From Macrothele yani (taxonomy: Eukaryota > Arthropoda > Arachnida > Araneae > Macrothelidae), in assembly GCA_039090855.1 (NCBI GenBank), contig CM077010.1:49184905-49248904 (forward strand): 64,000 nt of DNA, read 5' to 3'. The notes below the pieces were generated by a model that saw only the letters and a list, made by a program, of their open reading frames with translations, was not told the origin of the DNA and made no database searches. Shown here piece by piece: positions 36,344 to 48,392 of the stretch (the first letter of the stretch is position 1; each line of letters starts with the position of its first letter). Position numbers and translations under genes: made by a program.

Positions 36344-37646
36344 GTAGGCCCTTCGAAAAGTAACAGTAAATTGAAAGTATTTCATGAGACCAGTACCCCA
36401 GGCATTTCAAACTCCCGCGCAGGGAAGATACATTCTTAGAGAAAGTGTTGGCACTGCCCAATAGATGGCGTGGTGTGCTTAAGCGGAAGGGCAGCATAAA
36501 CGAAATGGCGGAGCCGTCAGCTGTTTGCACCGTAGAGGAGAGGGCAATCATCAGGTTTTTGTGGTCCGATGGTGTGAAACCTCGTGAAATTCATAGAAGA
36601 ATGTTGCAACAGTATGGAGATGCCTGCATTGGCGAAAGAAGAGTGTACGAGTGGGTAGATGCGTTTAAAAATGGGCGAACATCCATCCGTGATGAGCAAC
36701 GCTCAGGTCGTCCCAGCACGGCCGTCACTGATGAGAAGGTGGGTCGCGCTGACGCCATTATTCGTGAAAACAGGCGCATTTCTTTAGAAGTTCTGGCCAG
36801 AGAATTGGATGTTAGTATCGGATCCGTTCATACAATTGTCACGGAGGTTCTCAAGTATTGCAAATTGTGTGTACGGTGGGTGCCTAGGATGCTGACTGAT
36901 GAGAACAAGATGATTCGTGTTCATATTTCCACAGCTTTTTTGGCGTAGTATAACAACGAAGGAGACGACTTCCTGGCACGTATCGTCACAGGGGACGAAA
37001 CCTGGGTGCATCACTATAAGCCCGAAAGCAAGAGGCAGTCTTCAGAATGGAGGCACACATCTTCTCCAGTCAAGAAGAAGTTCAAGTATCAACCCTCCGC
37101 CGGAAAGGTCCTGTTCACTCTCTTCTGGGATATGAATGGACCAGTTTTGGAGCACTATCAGAAAGAGGGGGAAACAGTGAATAGTGCCCGATACAGCACA
37201 ATGTTGGAGGAGGAGATGAAGTAATATGGAGCCGTCGCCAAAGGACTTTTGCCTAAAGGTATTTTTCTCCTTCATGATAATGGCCTCTCTCACATGGCCA
37301 CTGCAATTCTTGACACCATTTGGAGATTGAGATTTCAGATCTTACAGTATCGGCTATACAGCCCTGATCCTGCTCCATCTGTCTATCATGTATTTGAACT
37401 CCTGAAGGACGCTTTAAGAACGTAGATTTAGGAGTGATGAGGAGGTCAAAGAAGCGGTGCATTCCTATCTGAAGGTACAAACAAAAACATTTTTTTCTGA
37501 TGGACTAAAGAAGTCGGTTCAACGATGTGAGAAATGTATTAAAAAGGTGGGTGATTATGTAGAAAAATGAAATATCATTTGTATCTCTAATTGAATTATG
37601 TGTCTCAAAATATTCAATTTGCTGATACTTTTTGAACTGACTTCGT
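36343..37646 (+). mobile_element. Mariner element (DD34D), inactive
   Basis: The imperfect inverted ends (36343-36391; reverse complement of 37605-37646) share CAAAAAGTA/CGAAAAGTAACAG and AAATTGAA. The element is flanked by TA tracts. It contains one transposase frame with three stops. Confidence 0.85.
36505..37570 (+). pseudogene. Mariner transposase, three in-frame stops
   Basis: A single frame runs from MAEPSAVCTVEERAIIRFLW at 36505 to the stop at 37568-37570. It shows the helix-turn-helix (RRMLQQYGDACIGERRVYEW), SGRPSTAVTDE, the first catalytic block TGDETWVHHYKPESKR, the second LLHDNG and the third SPDPAPSVYHVF. TAG at 36946-36948, TAA at 37222-37224 and TAG at about 37421 interrupt it. 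The third catalytic Asp is Val, 34 residues after the second. The frame is otherwise conserved, so the decay is by point mutation rather than indel. Confidence 0.92.
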
Positions 37647-37663
37647 ATATATATATATATATC

Positions 37664-39526
37664 TGTCCTTAAAAGTTTTTTCAAATTCTGGAATGAAACT
37701 GCTGACCATGTTGATAAGCATGTTTTTGCTTTGGTTCTGGACATTCTTAAACATATTCTTAAAGATAAAATTTCTCTTAAAGAATTTTCCAGTAATTTTG
37801 TTACCATCAGGTTTCTAAATAAAGCCTACGATAATCTCAATGTAAGGAAGCTGTTCTACAATAATGCAATTTTTTTTCCCATCCGCAGGCACCAGTCTAT
37901 TGTAAGTTTTAAATATGTTAAGACCTTAGGGTCAATAGTTAAAAACTACAAACTTAACTCTTCGAGCTACATTCCTGTAATTACTACATGTTCTTGTGAT
38001 GAACATAAAGAAACAGTTCACTATGATAAGAATTACAACCATATTATCACCGGAAACTTGAGTTTTGTTGAAAATGAAAAGCTTAGGAATTTATTAGAGT
38101 ATGGCTCTAAATTCAGACCTTCCTTCACAATTTCCAAAGAAAGGATTCTTGAGAGCTTCACTCAAGATGTTAATAGGTACATAGTAAAAACCAGTTTAAC
38201 GTACAATCAGCCTATTGAGGCCTTCGCAGAATGGAAATATAATATAATCAATAGCTTCACCGGTGAGTTGGCAGGTCTGGACTTTTGTTTCGACAGAAAT
38301 CTCTTTTCTCTGGAGAAGCTAAAAGGTCACTCTCCAAACTACAAGACCAATTTATTTTTACCACTACGGATAAAGCTAGCAATAATTTTGCAATTATCTG
38401 TAAGAAGTTCTATTTTGAATTGTTAACTATGGAACTCAATAATAGAGTAACATACGAGCCCGTAAGTTATTCTCCCAAGCAGTTAGAAAATCGGTTTAAG
38501 GCATTCTTCAAGAAACTTAAAATTCCACAAACTAGAAGATATGAGCCTGAATTTCCATTTCTTTTTGCAACGGTTAAGTTTCATAAGGATCCTGTGAAGT
38601 TCAGGTTCATAGCTAGTGTAGTAAGGAGTCATAAAAAGAAAATAGATCTTGCTTTTGAAGATGTCTTAAAGAAGGTTTTGAAACACATTAGAAACTGTTC
38701 TAACTTGATGTACAGAGATTTTTGGATAATTAATAATAACGCAGAAGTAATTTCTACTATACTCAAAGTTTGTCCCCTAGATATTAATAGTTATGATTTT
38801 GAAAACCTATATACTAATCTGCCTCTATCAGATATAATCACTACCTTTAAAGAGCTGTATGCAGAATTTAAACTTAACCAATTTGTTAATGTAGGAACTT
38901 GGAACTCTTATCTCAATTGCTGCATAGAAAATAACCATATCTTATATAATAATACTCTCTATAAGCAAGTGAACGGTATTCCCATGGGAACATCAACGTC
39001 CACGAATATCGCTAATCTATTCCTGTTCTTTAAGGAATATAAATTCATTAAAAATCACCCCACCTGCTCAGATAACTACCTTTACACTTTTAGATATATT
39101 GATGATCTGCTGTGTATCAATAATTCAGAAGTTATAGAGAGTGATTTTGATAATATCTATCCTAGCTCTCTTAACTTATGTAAAACCAACCACAGTAATC
39201 AGGAACTTGTGTTCCTAGACTTAAGCATTAAGCTCAACAGAGGTAACCCATCTATTAGCCTCTTTGATAAAAGAGTTAATTTTCCTTTCAAAGTAATTAA
39301 ATATCTACACTGGAATAATAACATTTCAACCAAAGTAATTGAGAATGTACTAATTTCTCAGGTCCTAAGAATTTCAAGAATTTGCAGCAACAATTTGGAC
39401 TTCAATTACCACATTAATATACTATTAGAAAGTTTTCTAGAGAACGAAATTCCTTCTTCTTTCATCAAAAGAACTTTAAGAAAAATTATTCTGAATAATA
39501 GAGTAAGGTTGGCAGATCTGCTTTAA
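37664..39526 (+). pseudogene. Penelope-like reverse transcriptase, one frameshift
   Basis: The first frame is open from the TA tract at 37664 (in-frame residues before the first Met at 37731) to about 38330. A single frameshift near 38320-38340 then enters the frame ending at 39526. The second frame shows TTDKASNNFAIICKK, FLFATVKFHKDP..KFRFI, DFENLYTNLP (catalytic Asp), NGIPMGTSTSTNIANLF and RYIDDLL (the YxDD box), then FLDLSIKLNRG and KVIKYLHWNNN. The RYIDD and GIPMG context and the KFHK block fit Penelope-like RTs rather than LINE RTs. The usual C-terminal GIY-YIG endonuclease is not seen after 39526. The 5' end is cut by the TA tract and the mariner. It needs only one frame repair, so it is a young or slowly decaying copy. 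Confidence 0.75.
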
Positions 39527-41837
39527 TTTTCTACACAGTTAATAATATGATTCTGACCAATCAAAGCCGTAAGGAAGTTGGCTAGAGGATGCCTATTAAC
39601 TACCTAAAGGAACCTTAGTGCTATGGATATGACGGTCCTATTAAAACAAAAAATTAAATAATATAAACAAAATCACAAAAAAAGCTTAAAAATCTGTTTA
39701 TAAAAGAAAATAAAAACAAATAAAAAAGAAAACTAGTTATTCATCACTAGGATAGCTATACTAAAAATAGTAAAACCAACATTAAAATTAATAAGATTCT
39801 GATTAATCTATAGAAGCTCACTAAGGTGATTTAATACATGCAAAGATTATTAAATACACTGCTCGTGTATTTTATAATATTTCTCATGTATTCTGGAGAG
39901 TTAATTCTGCTCTTTCTGATCATACAGATCCACAGTCTTAAGTTTATATATATTTTTTTCTCTGGTTAAAATATCCGCGCGTTGGTTTCTTGCTGTATGA
40001 GGAGGCCATCAGCCCCACCCTCACTGCCCCCCAGCAACTAGGGAGTGGCGGAAGAGGTCAGCCATGTTCTTCTCTTGTGAGGAGAAAAGTTTTTGTCACA
40101 CAAGAGGTAAGCTCTCTTCCTTGTTTTTGGGTTCTAGGTTTTATAAGTTCAATGTTTGTACTTCATGTACTTTTTCTCTGTTGTTTTTTAGCTTTTCAGC
40201 TTTTAGGCATTGGTTTGTCTGTTAACATTTTTGCGGGTTTTAACTCTTTCTTTTCTTTGTAACTTTGAGTGTCTTTTTGGGGTACCTAGGAACAGAAGAT
40301 GGCTAAGCTTGTTCCTTTTCTATGCGCTGTTTTTTCAAAGTAGTTAAGTTCTTAATAACTAATTAATTATGCACTTAAAGCACTGCTGAAATACTTTGTA
40401 CATATTGCAACTAACTGTTTAAGGTATATAACTTTCACAAAGTTTTCTTTAGTTAATTATTATCTTTAACTTATTCTCGTTTTCGTGCTGTCATAAGTTG
40501 TAGAGTAGGGGTTTTAGACTCAAGTTTTCTTTCAAAAATCTGTTCGTTAAAAATTAATATTTCCTCTTTTAATTGCAATGTAAAAATTTGGATTTCTTTT
40601 GCATCGATTTTCAGGTTTAAATTCTCTCTCAAACGAACTTGGCATTTCGTTATGGCTGAAAATCATTTCTAATTATTATGTCACTCTCACAGCTTGAGTT
40701 CTCTTTAATCTTCTTCTCTCTGTTTAATAGTAACAGATGAAGAGCATGGGTCGGGCCAGGAAGGTTAATGGATGCAAGCGAAATTGTTAACTAGTGCTAG
40801 GTCATGCAACTCTACGGAGGACATGACATATATATATATTTTAAACTATTTTAGGTGGGAATGTTACTTGCATCTATGGCCTTGCAGAAACCCATTTCCA
40901 ACTAGGTCTTTGTGGAAGTGAGAAAATGCAGAGTTTTTGCTGGTCCTTGACAAAGCCAAGGCTCAGTATTCTCGACACCTTCTACATTCAGTAGTTTTAT
41001 TTTATTTTTTTATCTTTTCTCCTTTTACTCACACAGGTAGATACATAACCTTTTCTATGTTGTACTAGGTGTGAGTCAAAATTATATATGTATTTTTTTT
41101 GCTTAGGTATCTTCTTTATAGAATGTGAATTCTGAATTTTCAAAACTGCTGCGTTGCGCGTTTTGATCTTCAGGTTATTTTGCAACCTTCGTTTTAAATT
41201 CTAAAGTTTTTCCTTAGTCTTCAGTTTTGCTCTTAAGTATATATATATATATATATATATATAAATTTTTATTTCCTGCTTTATTAATTATTTTTGTAAT
41301 TCTCTTGTAGCTTCTCGTGTTTTATGGATGAGTAACTTGCCTTTGGTTTGCTCCTTAGTTGCTGGGTATATCTAATTATTTAATTTTTTCATTATTTTAT
41401 TTTTTGTATTTTGTATTTTTCTGTTTTTATTATTTTTTTCTGTCCAATGTGAATTTTTGGGGCTGAGATACTGACCGAATAACGCAGTTACCCACACTTT
41501 GGTCTGTGTAGAGTAATGAGAGCTACGATCTATGTCGGCTCCTGATGAAGCCATAGGTTATAGCTGCCATCATGTTCTGCAATCCTTTCTTCTGTTCTCC
41601 TAGTTGAGTCACCACGCTTAAGTTTTTGAATAATTTCTTTTATGAGATTTTTTTGGGTTTGTAAATATGTTTTTTGTTTATTATTTTTTCCTTTTTGTGT
41701 ATGCCTTTTTTTAATGTTCTTTTCTTTTTAGCAGTTATAGGCGCAGAAGATGTTCAAAACTGTGGAGCGTAAGTAATACGTAGTTTGTTGCTATAATTCT
41801 TTGATTACTAATTTTGATATATATATATATATATATA
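39527..41837. other. AT-rich stretch, possibly 3' part of the Penelope-like element
   Basis: No gene is recognised. Open frames such as 39990-40262 are low-complexity. Two segments, GGTCCTTGACAAAGCCAAGG near 40949 and CTCCTGATGAAGCC near 41541, resemble terminal-repeat motifs of Penelope-like elements. (TA)n tracts lie at 41238-41262 and 41817-41840, the latter joining the ATC tail of RTE copy 1. Confidence 0.35.
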
Positions 41838-44800
41838 TATCATCATCATCATCGTCAACAATTATCAATCCACTGCTGGACGGAGGTCTCCCCAAGTTTC
41901 CTCCACAACGGTCTGTCTTGTGCCAGTCTCCTCTATGTCACTCCTGCATACTTTCGTATTTCATCCACCCATCTCCCATGTGGTCTTCTTCTGGGTCTTT
42001 TCCTGTCCCTTGGAATCCAATCTAAAATTTCGGCTGTCCATCGATGATCTGTCCTTCTGGCAGTATGTCCAGCCCATTGCCATTTCAGGGATTTAACTCT
42101 GATCATGATGTCTTTCACTCTTGCCATTTTTCGGATCCACGAGATCCTCTTCTTATCTCCCCTGGTTACACCAAGCATGCACCTCTCCATATGCTTCTTT
42201 GAGTTGTCTGCAGCCTTTGTACGACTCTTTTAGTTGAGGTCCACGTCTCTGCACCATACGTAAGCACTGGAAGGATGCATTGATCAAACATAATGGCATA
42301 TTGCTCTGATAACATAATGGCATATTGCTCTTGAAAACTATGCTGTTTCATCCAAAAGCTCTCCAGGCAAGTTTTTTACGCCGATTAATTTCTTCATCAA
42401 TGTGACCCTCACTTGATATCTGCCGTCCAAGATAAACGTACGTGCCTGTTATCTCCAGCTTTTCTCCAACAATCGATAAATCTTCATTTCTTGTAAAAGC
42501 ATTGAACATCACTTTTGTCTTCTGAAAGTTCATTTTTAATCCCACTTCTTTACTCTTGTCAGCAAGTTCCTGGATCATACTCTGCAGCTCTGATGGGGTA
42601 GTTGCAAAAATGACTACGTCATCAGCAAAACGAAGGTGGGTTAGATAATCTCCATTAACCTTTATCCCCTTGTTTTCCCAGCTCAGCGACTGAAAGACAC
42701 CCTCCAATGTGGCATTAAGGAGCTTCGGAGATATGGTGTCACCTTGTCTCACTATCTTTCCAATTTTTATGTGTGTTGTATTTTCAAACAGCCTAATATT
42801 TGCACTTGCATTTTCATAGATGTTATTAATAATATTAATGTATGCATCTTCAATACCGCAGGATTTCAGAGCCATTGTAACTGCCGATGGTTTCACGGAA
42901 TCAAAGACTTTTTCATAATCGATAAAAGCCATGCACAATGGAAGTTCATATTCCCTTGGTCTTTCAATTAGTTCTCTCAGTACGTGGACATGATCTATTG
43001 TGCTGTAGCCACTCCTGAATCCAGCTTGTTCTCTCGGTTGAGCCATGTCCAGTGTTACCTTCAAGCGGTGTGAAAGAACTTTTGTGAAGATTTTATAAAC
43101 CACTGTTAGGAGGCTGATAGGTCTGTAGTTCCCGAGAACCTCAATGTCACCTTTTTTTATGTAGCAGGATCATTGTAGCGGTGTTCCAATCCTCAGGAAT
43201 CTTCCCTTCATTAAGGCATAGAGTGAAAATTTGAGCGAGTACTGTTTCAATTTCTCCACTTGCTTCTTGTATGATGTCTACAGTAATTCCATCTTCTCCT
43301 GGAGCTTTTCCCCGCTTCATGTTCTTGATTGCATGTGCAACTTCAGCTGGGAGGACTGGAGGAACTCTCGTACTGGTACCTTTCATGATGTCTGGAGTAC
43401 ATGTATCATCCCTTTCATATAATTTGGAGTAGAAATCTTTCACTCTTGTCAAAATTTCGCCTCTATTTCTTGTTACAGAACCATCTTCTTTTCTCAGTGC
43501 CATAATTTGTTTTCTTCCCTTACTGAGATGTCCCTTTGCTATCTTTAGGCTTTGGTTGTTTTCAATTGCTTTCCTCACTAGTTCACAGTTGAATTTTCTT
43601 ACGTCTTCAGTGATACTTTTTCTTACTGTCTTGCATAGCTCTATATATTCCACTTTGGAAGTCACATCTTCTTTAGTTGTCCTCATCTCTCTTCTTTTTC
43701 GCATCAACATTTTGGTTTTTCCTGATAATTTGTTCACATGCAACTTGTTCTTAGACCCAGCTAATTTTGTTGCTGTTTCCATAAGAGCTTTGGTTACTTC
43801 TCTGTTAATTTCAGAAATATCCACTTCTTCCGATGTGAGGCCCTCTAAAGCAAAGAATCTGTTCTTCAGTTAAAACTTGAAGGTAGTATGGTGTTTTTTA
43901 AGGTTGGTTATGTCAATAGATTTTGTTTGTCTTATGAGCTTGCCACGTTCAAGTTTAGTGTTGAGGTGCATCTTACATCTCACCAATCTATGGTCACTAC
44001 CTGTGTTGAACTTCTTTCGCACACTGCAGTCTTCTATGACGAATCTTTTGTTACACATAATAAAATCAATTTCACTTGTCGTCCCATTTGGATGTCTCCA
44101 TGTCCATTTCCTGTGTGGCTATTTCTTGAAAAAGGAGTTCAACATGAAAAACCCTTCTGCCTCTGCAAACTCAACGAGAGTATTCCCACGCTGGTTTCTA
44201 TTGACGTGACCGAATTTACCTACTGAAGTTTCATTCTGTTGCCGTTGCCCTATTTTTGCATTGAAATCTCCCATAATTATCTTCAAGTGCTGCTTACCTT
44301 TATTATTTAGATGACGAATTTCCTCATAAAATTCTTCAATTTCTTCTTCAGGATGACTTGTGGTGGGTGCATAAGTTTGGATAATCTGAGCCTGGTATCT
44401 TTTCGAGAGTTGGATAATGAGTCGTGCAGCTCTGTCAGAGGAACTTTCAACTACTACAACTTTATCCTTCAGTTTCTTGTTTATTATAAATCCAACACCA
44501 CTAGTTCTGCCAGTATCTGTCCCACGATAGTAGAAGAGATGTTCACTTTTCAGTTCAATGAGATCTTCTCTTTTCTCTTTACCTCACTTAGCCCGACGAT
44601 GTCCCACTTGATCCTTTGTAGTTCCTCTTCCAGTTCAAGAAGCTTTGAATCAGAAGATAGGGAGCGTCCATTATACGTAGCCAAGGTCAGCATCAGATGG
44701 CAGCCTAATCCGGTCCTCCGGGGATTCTTAGCACCCTCGGTCTTCATGTCGCACTGGCCGCTGCCTTGGCCAGGTACATTCCAGCTACCGGAGACTGAGG

Positions 44801-44914
44801 GCCAAGATTTAAGTTGTGGAATCATTTTGGAGGGGTTTGGCCATAACTCACCACGCTGGCCAAGCGGGTTGGTGAGTGTGGGATAGCATTTCCTCTAATC
44901 CCGATGGTATAGTT
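41838..44914 (-). mobile_element. RTE-clade LINE, copy 1
   Basis: In minus orientation the element runs from AACTATACCATCGGGATTAG at its 5' end (about 44914) to a GAT-repeat tail (ATCATC on the plus strand, 41840-41852). It is nearly full length and very similar to copies 2 and 3. At its 5' end it abuts copy 2 head to head. A ~26-bp tandem duplication (CATAATGGCATATTGCTCT twice, near 42292 and 42318) replaces part of the RT C-terminal region. Confidence 0.93.
41933..44825 (-). pseudogene. RTE copy 1 endonuclease/reverse transcriptase, broken
   Basis: Pieces in order: the endonuclease N-terminus (44825-44550: CHLMLTLATYNGRSLSSD, GLSEVKRKE); a small endonuclease C-terminal part (44058-43870: GSDHRLVRCKMH); the linker and RT N-terminus (43824-43147: RGKAPGEDGITVDII, IPEDWNTATMILLHKK); the RT core (43103-42348: QAGFRSGYSTIDH, VRQGDTISPKLL, FADDVVIFAT); and the C-terminal domain (42190-41933: WQWAGHTARRTDHRW). 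Several frameshifts separate them. In the intact family one polyprotein nicks target DNA and copies its own RNA. Confidence 0.9.
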
Positions 44915-45057
44915 AAGGTCAGGTGATGCGTAACATCACAGCCTCTCCTTGACAAATGTCAACCACGCCTTCTCGTGGTGCATCCTGTTCCCACTAAAGG
45001 GGCTTTGACGACCGCCAATAGCGGTATAACTATACCATCGGGATTATATATATATAT

Positions 45058-45283
45058 ATTTTTTTTTTTTTTTTGATTGGAGGTTTAACGACCACCGTGA
45101 GCAACACAATGGGCTATAAGCAGTCGCCCGTCCCTAATTTAGGGTCACTGGTTACAGGGAAGGGAGAGAGCCAGTGCCGTAAGACAAACACAACATCCAT
45201 GCCTCACCGGGATTCGAACCCGGACCCCTTACGGACAAATGATCAGAGGCCAACGCCTTAGACCACTGCGCCACCGGGGCGGC
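45058..45283 (-). repeat. SINE, family B, inside RTE copy 2
   Basis: The full-length copy is in minus orientation: poly-T at 45060-45074, then the family body and a head ending CCACCGGGGCGGC. TA tracts flank both sides, and a ~33-bp direct repeat of the RTE leader (45015-45048 and 45328-45361) brackets the insertion. Confidence 0.93.
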
Positions 45284-45325
<42 letters not shown>

Positions 45326-45430
45326 TCGCCCATAGCGGTATAACTATACCATCGGGATTAGAGGAAATTCTATCCCACACTCACCAACCCGCTTGGCCAG
45401 CGTGGTGAGTTATGGCCAAACCCCTCCAAA

Positions 45431-46384
45431 ATGATTCCACAACTTAAATCTTGGCCCTCAGTCTCCGGCAGCTGGAATGTACCTGGCCAAGGCAGCGGCC
45501 AGTGCGACATGAAGGCAGAGGGTGCTAAGAATCCCCGGAGGACCGGACTAGGCTGCCATCTGATGCTGACCTTGGCTACTTACAATGGACGCTCCCTATC
45601 TTCTGATTCAAGGCTTCTTGAATTGGAAGAGGAACTACAAAGGATCAAGTGGGACATCGTATGGCTAAGTGAGGTAAGGAGAAAAGGAGAAGATCTCATC
45701 GAACTGAAAAGTGGACATCTTTTCTACTATCGTGGGACAGATACTGGCAGAACTAGTGGTGTTGGATTTATAATAAACAAGAAACTGAAGGATAAAGTTG
45801 TAGAAGTTGAAAGTTCCTCTGACAGAGCTGCACGACTTGTTATCCAACTCTCGAAAAGATACCAGGCTCAGATTATTCAAACTTATGCACCCACCACAAG
45901 TCATCCTGAAGAAGAAATTGAAGAATTTTATGAGGAAACTTGTCATCTAAATAATAAAGGTAAGCAGCACTTGAAAATAATTATGGGAGATTTCAATGCA
46001 AAAATAGGGCAACGGCAACAGAATGAAACTTCAGTAGGTAAATTCGGTCACGGCAACAGAAACCAGCGTGGAAATACTCTCGTTGAGTTTGCAGAGGCAG
46101 AAGGGTTTTTCATCTTGAACTCCTTCTTCAAGAAAAAGCCACACAGGAAATGGACATGGAGACATCCAAATGGGACGACAAGTGAAATTGATTTTATTAT
46201 GTGTAACAAAAAATTCGTCATAGAAGACTGCAGTGTGCTAAACAAGTTCAACACAGGTAGTGACCATAGATTGGTGAGATGTAAGATGCACCTCAACACT
46301 AAACTTGAACGTGGCAAGCTCATAAGACAAACAAAATCTATTGACATAACCAACCTTAAAAAGACCATAATACCTTCAAGTTAG
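45431..46384 (+). CDS. RTE copy 2 apurinic-type endonuclease frame
   Basis: The 317-codon frame carries the exonuclease-endonuclease-phosphatase fold motifs in order: TLATYNGRSLSSD (Asn, about residue 50), WLSEVRRKGE (Glu, about 77), QTYAPTTSHP, IIMGDFNAKIGQ (Asp/Asn, about 187), EIDFIMCNKK and GSDHRLVRC (catalytic His, about 276). It nicks target DNA to start target-primed reverse transcription. Compared with copy 3, one base is missing in the A run at about 46359-46366, giving a premature end at 46384 (a TAG also replaces TTG there). The endonuclease is therefore cut off from the RT, which in copy 3 is in the same frame. The ATG at 45431 is shared by the other copies. Confidence 0.88.
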   Translation: MIPQLKSWPSVSGSWNVPGQGSGQCDMKAEGAKNPRRTGLGCHLMLTLATYNGRSLSSDSRLLELEEELQRIKWDIVWLSEVRRKGEDLIELKSGHLFYYRGTDTGRTSGVGFIINKKLKDKVVEVESSSDRAARLVIQLSKRYQAQIIQTYAPTTSHPEEEIEEFYEETCHLNNKGKQHLKIIMGDFNAKIGQRQQNETSVGKFGHGNRNQRGNTLVEFAEAEGFFILNSFFKKKPHRKWTWRHPNGTTSEIDFIMCNKKFVIEDCSVLNKFNTGSDHRLVRCKMHLNTKLERGKLIRQTKSIDITNLKKTIIPSS

Positions 46385-46431
46385 AACTGAAGAACAGGTT
46401 CTCTGCTTTAGAAGGCCTAACATCGGAAGAA

Positions 46432-48081
46432 GTGGACATCTCTGAAGTTAACAGAAAAGTAACCAAAGCTCTTATGGAAACAGCAACAAAATTAGCTGGG
46501 TCTAAGAACAAGTTGCATGTGAACAAATTATCAGGAAAAACCAAAATGTTGATGCAAAAAAGAAGAGAGATGAGGACAACTAAAGAAGATGTGACTTCCA
46601 AAGTGGAATATATAGAGCTATGCAAGACAGTAAGAAAAAGTATCACTGAAGACGTAAGGAAATTCAACTGTGAACTAGTGAGGAAAGCAATTGAAAACAA
46701 CCAAAGCCTAAAGATAGCAAAGGGACATCTCAGTAAGGGAAGAAAACAGATTATGGCACTGAGAAAAGAAGATGGTTCTGTAACAAGAAATAGAGGCGAA
46801 ATTTTGACAAGAGTGAAAGATTTCTACTCCAAATTATATGAAAGGGATGATATATGCTCTCCAGACATCATGAAAGATACCAGTACCAGAGTTCCTCCAG
46901 TCCTTCCAGCAGAAGTTGCACATGCAATCAAGAACATGAAGCGAGGAAAAGCTCCAGGAGAAGATGGAATTACTGTAGACATCATACAAGAAGCAAGTGG
47001 AGAAATCGAAACAGTACTCGCCCAAATTTTCACTCGATGCCTTAATGAAGGAAAGATTCCTGAGGATTGGAACACCGCTACAATGATCCTGCTACATAAG
47101 AAAGGTGACATTGAGGATCTCGGGAACTACAGACCTATCAGCCTCCTATCAGTAGTTTATAAAATCTTCACTAAAGTTCTTTCACACCGCTTGAAGGTAA
47201 CACTGGACATGGCTCAACCGAGAGAACAAGCTGGATTCAGGAGTGGCTACAGCACAATAGATCATATCCACGTGCTGAGAGAACTAATTGAAAGAGCGAG
47301 GGAATGTGAACTTCCATTGTGCATGGCTTTTATCGATTATGAAAAAGCCTTTGATTCGGTGAAACCATCAGCAGTTACAATGGCTCTGAAAACCTGCGGT
47401 ATTGAAGATGCATACATTAATATTATTAATAACATCTATGAAAATGCAAGTGCAAAGATTAGGCTGTTTGAAAATACAACACACGTAAAAATTGGAAAGG
47501 GAGTGAGACAAGGTGACACCATATCTCCGAAGCTGTTTAATGCCACATTGGAGGGTGTTTTTCAGTCGCTGAGCTGGGAAAACAAGGGGATAAAGATTAA
47601 TGGAGATTATCTAACCCACCTTCGTTTTGCTGATGACGTAGTCATTTTTGCAACTACCCCATCAGAGCTGCAGAGTATGATCCAGGAACTTGCTGACAAG
47701 AGTAAAGAAGTGGGATTAAAAATGAACTTTCAGAAGACAAAAGTGATGTTCAATGCTTTTACAAGAAATGAAGATTTATCGATTGATGGAGAAAAGCTGG
47801 AGATAACAGACACGTACCTTTATCTTGGACAGCAGATATCAAGTGAGGGTCACATTGATGAAGAAATTAATCGTCGTACAAAACTTGCCCGGAGAGCTTT
47901 TGGAAGAAACAGCATAATTTTCAAGAGCAATATGCCATTATGTCTTAAAAGAAAAGTGTTTGATCAATGCATCCTTCCAGTACTTACGTATGGTGCAGAG
48001 ACGTGGGCCTTAACTAAAAGAGACATACAAAGGCTGCATACAACTCAAAGAAGCATATGGAGAGGTGCATGCTTGGTGTAA
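46432..48081 (+). CDS. RTE copy 2 reverse transcriptase frame
   Basis: The 549-codon frame spans the linker and the complete RT palm: RGKAPGEDGITVDIIQEASG, YRPISLLSVVYKIF, QAGFRSGYSTIDHIHVLREL, MAFIDYEKAFDSV (first catalytic Asp), VRQGDTISPKLFNATLEGVF, LRFADDVVIFAT (the DD pair, about residue 400), then GLKMNFQKTKVM and TYLYLGQQISSEGHIDEEI. The order is that of RTE-clade LINEs. The frame runs into a stop at 48081 because of a 2-bp insertion shared by all copies. The true protein start would be the endonuclease ATG upstream, so the Met at 46432 is only the first in frame after the break. Confidence 0.9.
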   Translation: MDISEVNRKVTKALMETATKLAGSKNKLHVNKLSGKTKMLMQKRREMRTTKEDVTSKVEYIELCKTVRKSITEDVRKFNCELVRKAIENNQSLKIAKGHLSKGRKQIMALRKEDGSVTRNRGEILTRVKDFYSKLYERDDICSPDIMKDTSTRVPPVLPAEVAHAIKNMKRGKAPGEDGITVDIIQEASGEIETVLAQIFTRCLNEGKIPEDWNTATMILLHKKGDIEDLGNYRPISLLSVVYKIFTKVLSHRLKVTLDMAQPREQAGFRSGYSTIDHIHVLRELIERARECELPLCMAFIDYEKAFDSVKPSAVTMALKTCGIEDAYINIINNIYENASAKIRLFENTTHVKIGKGVRQGDTISPKLFNATLEGVFQSLSWENKGIKINGDYLTHLRFADDVVIFATTPSELQSMIQELADKSKEVGLKMNFQKTKVMFNAFTRNEDLSIDGEKLEITDTYLYLGQQISSEGHIDEEINRRTKLARRAFGRNSIIFKSNMPLCLKRKVFDQCILPVLTYGAETWALTKRDIQRLHTTQRSIWRGACLV

Positions 48082-48392
48082 CCAGGAGAGATAAGAAGAG
48101 GAACTCGTGGATCCGAAAAATGACAAGAGTGGAAGACATCATGATTAGAGTTAAATCCCTGAAATGGCAATGGGCTGGACATACTGCCAGAAGGACAGAT
48201 CATCGATGGACAGCCGAAATTTTAGATTGGATTCCAAGGGACAGGAAAAGACCCAGAAGAAGACCACATGGGAGATGGGTGGATGAAATTCGAAAGTATG
48301 CAGGGGGGACATGGAGGAGACTGACACAAGACAGACCGTTGTGGAGGAAACTTGGGAAGACCTTCGTCCAGCAGTGGATTAATAATGGTTGA
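48057..48392 (+). CDS. RTE copy 2 C-terminal domain frame
   Basis: The C-terminal segment MERCMLGVTRRDKKR..WQWAGHTARRTDHRW..KRPRRRPHGRWVDEIRK..FVQQWINNG is present but one frame away from the RT. It overlaps the RT frame end by about 25 bp. In related elements this segment continues the polyprotein. The stop at 48390-48392 is followed at once by the GAT-repeat tail. Confidence 0.85.
   Translation: MERCMLGVTRRDKKRNSWIRKMTRVEDIMIRVKSLKWQWAGHTARRTDHRWTAEILDWIPRDRKRPRRRPHGRWVDEIRKYAGGTWRRLTQDRPLWRKLGKTFVQQWINNG

Noticed and set aside
41801..42047. Plus-strand frames with IYIYIY and HHHH runs
   Set aside because: They are translations of the (TA)n and (ATC)n tracts at the LINE 3' end.
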